Assembly: GCF_958295425.1 (NCBI RefSeq)
Contig: NC_081144.1
Coordinates: forward strand, 9,051,186 to 9,115,185
DNA from: Solea solea
Taxonomy: Eukaryota; Chordata; Actinopteri; Pleuronectiformes; Soleidae
Direction: 5' to 3'
Length of the DNA stretch: 64,000 bases
Both the position numbers and the translations under genes were made by a program. Of the stretch, positions 61,301-64,000 are shown piece after piece (the stretch's first letter is position 1; each line of letters begins with the position of its first letter). Below the pieces are notes generated by a model. It was not told where the DNA came from. It saw nothing but the letters and a program-made list of their open reading frames with translations, and made no database searches.

Positions 61301-62437
61301 AACTTGCCTCATTTTGCATGTTTTTGGACTGTGGGAGGAATCCAGGGAAAACCCATGCACACATGGGGAGAACATGCAAGCTCCACGCAGAAAGGCCCTA
61401 GTTCCAACCGGGGCTCAACTGCATAGAGGCCCTTAGTCTGACTGGGTCACGAACCCAAGCCTTCTTGCTGCAAAGGCAAGAGCGCTAACCACTACACCAA
61501 CTGTGGCCCCGAGAGCACACTTCACTTGCGTAAAACAGGGGCAGCAGCTGTCTGAACTGCTCACAGTTGTTTGATACACACCCGAGGGACCTACTGTATA
61601 TTGCGTGCAATGTTAATATCTGCGTGCACGCAGTAATATTATTTGCTCGTGAGCATGTTTTACTGCTCTAACAACTTTTGACATACTGCAAACAAACCAT
61701 ACGGTACACCCTGGACATCACAGGGCCACATAGAGACAAACGAACCATTCACTCTCACGCTCACACTCAAGTGTATCACCAAAAACTCATACTATAACTT
61801 TAAGGCTTTAAAATATCAATACTGTATTTCAATGAGTGTTTGTGCAAGGATGTTATTAATGAGTTAAGAAAATGAGGAAAAAGTGACTGTGGCAGCTTAA
61901 CCTTAAATCTAAGGTGGCACAATCGGCAGCATGCACGAAGCCAATTAGTGTCACTTTGCCGTTGTGACCCTTTCTGAAAAAAGTCTGACTTGAGAACTAT
62001 GAATGTAATTTTTAACGCCCGTGACCCTTCGCCACCCAGTAGTTAATTGCTAATTCAGCAGCACAGGTCTACCTCATTCAATGAGTGGTCTCGAAGAATG
62101 GATTCCATGCTGAGGCAGTGTATGAGGTAATTATAACAAAAGACTGTTGTTGAGTAGAAAACGCACAACCCAGACACCAATTCACTGATGGATTGATTGA
62201 AGTGCATATGTATTCATACATTAGGCCCACTTTTTGAAGTGTGATTGAAAAAATAAATTATAAGAGCTCAAATGTGTCAGACACAGAGCGTTTGCGTTTG
62301 TTCTCAGACTTTTCCCTTGTTTTCCTCTCATCCAGGTTAAGTTTGGAGAACCAGCAGATCAAGACTCTCAGGAGCTCTTTGGGCTGATCTGTCAGTTCAT
62401 CTATGACTTCAAGAGGACGTATGCTGAAGTTGTTTGA
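35189..62437 (+). CDS. PH-domain-containing formin (tandem PH plus FH2)
   Basis: Seventeen exons: 35189-35263, 35864-35992, 36632-36706, 37537-37710, 37824-37976, 38376-38557, 39022-39613, 39814-39979, 43594-43705, 46767-46857, 47963-48049, 52126-52278, 54026-54155, 54259-54291, 54648-54745, 55981-56064, 62336-62437. They sum to 2,436 nt, 811 residues. Residues about 75-165 read as a first PH-like fold (GRYRWQKRVFQID). About 182-300 form a second PH domain, ending in a helix (RDAWLSAIDKL). About 300-440 are acidic and then proline-rich (VPAPPYIPAPPPLLL), a short FH1. From FHWDP near 447 to the end is FH2, with GNYLNENAGKGKAKGF. There is no GTPase-binding/FH3 region, and no room for a DAD after FH2. 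Formins nucleate and elongate actin filaments; PH domains suggest membrane recruitment. The layout matches the PHCF class described in vertebrates but missing from placental mammals. The start of exon 6 is uncertain (38376 or 38382). Confidence 0.85.
39980..43593. other. Formin intron 8 (3.6 kb)
   Basis: No coding exon seen. It holds relics of the 'aagtaaaagtacaagta' repeat near 40,850-40,990 and the inverted repeat copy B at 42,700-43,240. The rest is AT-rich. Confidence 0.5.
42700..43240. repeat. Dispersed repeat, copy B of an inverted pair
   Basis: Contains CGGCACAGAGCTGTGCCACT, TGGTGCACCCTCGGTAAATT, GCGGTGGGAATAATACACAA, CTTATATGGACATCCTG, AGATTGCCTATAGGTTGTGC and TGTTGCACATTCTTATAGC. 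These are the reverse complements, in reverse order, of modules at 34,240-34,620. This copy is longer by an internal segment. Confidence 0.75.
44945..45420. repeat. Dispersed repeat, 'acttgagtaaaagtacaagta' family, copy 2 (inverted)
   Basis: Contains AAGTACAAAATTCAAGTATC, GACTTTTACTCCACTACATT, ACTTCAACTTCTACCAAAGT and GGTAAGATACTTTTACTC. It is the opposite-strand counterpart of 7,390-7,740 and is more complete, with an internal 'CCACTGAGCCACCATGGCAC' segment of tRNA-like or host origin. Confidence 0.7.
46015..46260. repeat. Degenerate duplicated segment, copy 1
   Basis: The series 'CTGTCTTCTGTTAAAGTGCA', 'GGGTCACTTGGCGGGTTTCA', 'GGGGACACCAGTGTGTGCAG' is paralleled at 46,550-46,680. A 'CTAACCCTAACCCAATTCTA' run follows here and recurs between the copies. 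Confidence 0.55.
46357..46386. repeat. AC microsatellite
   Basis: A perfect (AC)n run of about fifteen units; a shorter one follows near 46,525-46,543. Confidence 0.9.
46550..46680. repeat. Degenerate duplicated segment, copy 2
   Basis: 'GTCTGTCTTCTCCTGGCATC', 'GCGTCACTTGCCAGGCTTCA', 'GGGCACCAGAGTGTGAAGTG' parallels 46,015-46,130 in the same order and strand. It ends about 90 bp before formin exon 10. Confidence 0.55.
48591..48610. repeat. AC microsatellite
   Basis: A perfect (AC)10 run. Confidence 0.9.
49987..50053. repeat. AT/GT-rich microsatellite
   Basis: TATATGTATACATATATATG and similar, ending in a pure (AT)n run of about twelve units. It could form a cruciform. Confidence 0.85.
52279..54025. 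other. Formin intron 12 (1.7 kb)
   Basis: No coding exon, RNA gene or clear repeat recognised. Confidence 0.5.
54238..54254 (+). repeat. TG tract abutting the acceptor of formin exon 14
   Basis: (TG)8T lies directly before ACAG at 54255-54258, in the place of an ordinary pyrimidine tract, in front of a 33-nt exon. Confidence 0.85.
54626..54640 (+). repeat. GT tract abutting the acceptor of formin exon 15
   Basis: (GT)7G lies directly before ATTTCAG at 54641-54647. The pyrimidine tract is reduced to TTTC. Confidence 0.85.
54746..55980. other. Formin intron 15
   Basis: No exon seen. A relic of the 'agtaaaagtaaata' repeat lies at about 54,940-55,130 and a MITE-like element at 55,347-55,633. 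Confidence 0.5.
55347..55633. mobile_element. MITE-like element, about 287 bp
   Basis: The ends form imperfect terminal inverted repeats of about 20 bp: GTGTTTACATGCAAGTT on the left and AACTGTGCATGTAAATGCAC on the right. The interior has many GTCGGACT / AGTCTGACT motifs in both orientations, so the whole could fold back. No open frame. This fits a non-autonomous DNA transposon; the superfamily was not assigned. Confidence 0.65.
61210..61510. repeat. Dispersed fish repeat with tRNA-like core
   Basis: 'TTTTTGGACTGTGGGAGGAA', 'GGGGAGAACATGCAAGCTCC' and 'ACGCAGAAAGGCC' belong to a repeat found across fish genomes. It is followed at about 61,444-61,510, on the minus strand, by a tRNA-like core: TGGTGTAGTGG (fits the A box), GCGCTCTTGCCTTTGCAGC and GGTTCGTGACC (B-box-like). 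Confidence 0.7.
61681..61790. repeat. Second fragment of the same dispersed repeat
   Basis: 'TACACCCTGGACATCACAGG', 'GCCACATAGAGACAAACGAA' and 'CCATTCACTCTCACGCTCAC' are the part of this fish repeat family that normally precedes the segment at 61,250. It is displaced here, so the copy is rearranged or there are two. Confidence 0.55.
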
Positions 62438-63896
62438 GTGATGCTGTATGACCACTGACACTGCAGTGCTCATTAAACCGACAAACATTTAAAAGAAATG
62501 TGAATTATTTTGTATTAACTGTAATATTAAAGGCATCTGTTGCTTGGATTGATATATTCTGTATTTAATCCTTAGTCGTGTTGTATTAATATATTCTTTC
62601 CTGGATGTGATTGGTTGTATAGACATATAAAGTGTTCAGTGATGCTCATGCACCTGCAATTTTGTAAATATAATACTGCATTACATTTGCTTTTGGATTT
62701 TGACGTTTGAAGGATTTGAGACCCCTCCTTTGTACATGGATGCTCTGCTGGCAGAGGAACAAAACACACAACACTTCAGAGGCCAAATGAGGCTGGTGTA
62801 CTTTTGAGTGTGAGATTATTCTGAATTTGTAATAAGGCGACGGTCAGGGACGTTTCCACACCCGGCCAGCGCTGTCGGCGGCGCTCCAAGGCCGCTTCTG
62901 ATTCAGGACCACAACTGCACTAACTTGATGAGCAACATAAAAAAAAAATCCCCTTCAAAAGGCAGAAAAGGTATCGCGGTGCCAGTTAGAACTGATTGAT
63001 GTGTTACACAGCTTTTGTACATGGCTGACATGTTAATTGGCTCACAGCAAAAAACACTATTTGTAGTGTAACTGAACCAGGGTGTTATAATGAACCAGAC
63101 CCCTGACTGAGCAGCAGAAGCTGCATATGTTCTACTTAAAAAGAAAAGACAGAAGAAGCCACTGGTTCTAATCATGCAAAAATGTCAATTATATATGATG
63201 TTTACTTGCATTATTATTGTTGTTGTGGTTATCATAATTATTCTTGGACCATTTTTTTAAAATTAAAAACAGAAAAGTGACTAATGTTGACACGTCAGCA
63301 ACAACATAAAAGGTCACATTCAAGATACGGTTGTATCATTTTTCTTATTTTGAAATTTGTTTTGCTTCAAAGAGAATAACACATTCATTCATAGGATTTA
63401 GCTTTTCTTTCCCTCTGTTGTACATCATGTTACTCCACCGTTATTTATGTGAAGATGAGCATAATGTGGGCTTTATGGACGACATTAAAGACATAACATG
63501 TGAGATTTTTTATGAGTTTTCCACTGTCTTCCCCTTCTTTAACTCCTGCTTTACCTACAGATCCAAAATCCATATACGGAATCAGAATTTAGAGTACTTG
63601 AGCCACTTATCACTTCTCTGCTCCAGTGGAGAAAGTTCATTAGCAGGCAACTGGAACAGGAAGCTGTTAGTATGAAGGTGTTTGAGTTCATATTTGTGTT
63701 ATTCCTACTGCGAGAGCAAAAATAAACCTGTGATTTCTCATATAACTGCCCCTGAAGGCTGCAGTATTTGTACCTGATCTAAAATATCACGTCTGTTTGT
63801 CTTGTGTCATTGTTTTCTTATTTTTAAATAAATTATTTTCAGACCCTGATTAAAACTCAGGTGATACTAAAAGCTTCAGTTCTGTTTTCTTTCCAG
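62438..63896. other. Region after the PH-formin
   Basis: It begins with the formin 3' UTR; ATTAAA at 62,526-62,531 is a candidate polyadenylation signal about 90 bp past the stop. A short GC-rich stretch lies near 62,850-62,900. No other gene recognised. Confidence 0.5.
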
Positions 63897-64000
63897 AATT
63901 CTTGGACCACACCAGTGCAGCATGCTAGAGCAGGAGACGGGTTCTCTGATGTGCAGAGATTTAAGCAAACGTCTGCTTGAGAGTTCATCAAGGTTGTGTT
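63897..64000 (+). CDS. Possible exon of an unidentified gene, cut by the window end
   Basis: A strong acceptor-like TTTTCTTTCCAG ends at 63,896. In frame 2 after it the sequence stays open to the window end and includes MLEQETGSLMCRDLSKRLLE. The other forward frames shorten or stop. I do not recognise the protein. It could be a coding exon or chance; only the splice-like start and the open frame support it. Confidence 0.25.

Larger units (their letters stand above)
56065..62335. other. Formin intron 16 (6.3 kb)
   Basis: No coding exon recognised on either strand. It holds a composite fish repeat with a tRNA-like core at 61,210-61,510 and a related fragment at 61,681-61,790. Confidence 0.5.

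Noticed and set aside
63331..63675. 114-residue plus-strand frame near the window end
   Set aside because: Hydrophobic and low in complexity, no known motif, and no promoter or splice context.

Overview
The window looks like nuclear DNA from a bony fish, most likely a spiny-rayed teleost. It is AT-rich, its genes are split by GT-AG introns, it is full of fish-type dispersed repeats and CA/GT microsatellites, and it holds irx7, an Iroquois gene I know only from fish. Four protein-coding genes could be rebuilt exon by exon. In each the exon phases join and the total coding length divides by three.

Layout. 1-3,660: gene-free flank upstream of irx7. 3,731-4,942 (+): irx7, two exons, 332 aa, with a TATA box. 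6,950-26,142 (-): cd40, nine exons, 321 aa, with four cysteine-rich domains, a transmembrane exon and a tail resembling that of mammalian CD40. 27,632-32,332 (-): a klhl10-type BTB-BACK-Kelch gene, five exons, 578 aa. 35,189-62,437 (+): a 17-exon formin with two tandem PH-like domains before a short proline-rich FH1-like region and an FH2 domain, about 811 aa. It fits the pleckstrin-homology-domain-containing formin class, which is reported as absent from placental mammals. A possible exon of a further gene begins at 63,897 and runs off the window.

The most unusual object lies in cd40 intron 5: about 12.4 kb (9,205-21,580) of a 38-bp tandem repeat. The core, roughly 280 units, is in one orientation, and short more divergent flanks on both sides are in the other. 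Eight blocks of about 130 bp interrupt the core. Each carries a tRNA-like segment with a perfect A-box match, a degraded B box and a following T run. Diagnostic variants alternate between blocks and define a higher-order repeat of about 2.83 kb, present twice. A related tRNA-like core occurs in a dispersed repeat near 61.5 kb, which suggests where the blocks came from.

The genes do not form an operon or shared pathway: irx7 is a developmental transcription factor, cd40 an immune receptor, klhl10 a presumed testis E3 adaptor, and the formin an actin nucleator. irx7 and cd40 converge, cd40 and klhl10 run the same way, and klhl10 and the formin diverge across about 2.9 kb. Other notable points are a kappaB/E-box/GC-box cluster just upstream of cd40 and TG tracts abutting the acceptors of two consecutive formin exons, one of them an in-frame 33-nt exon.
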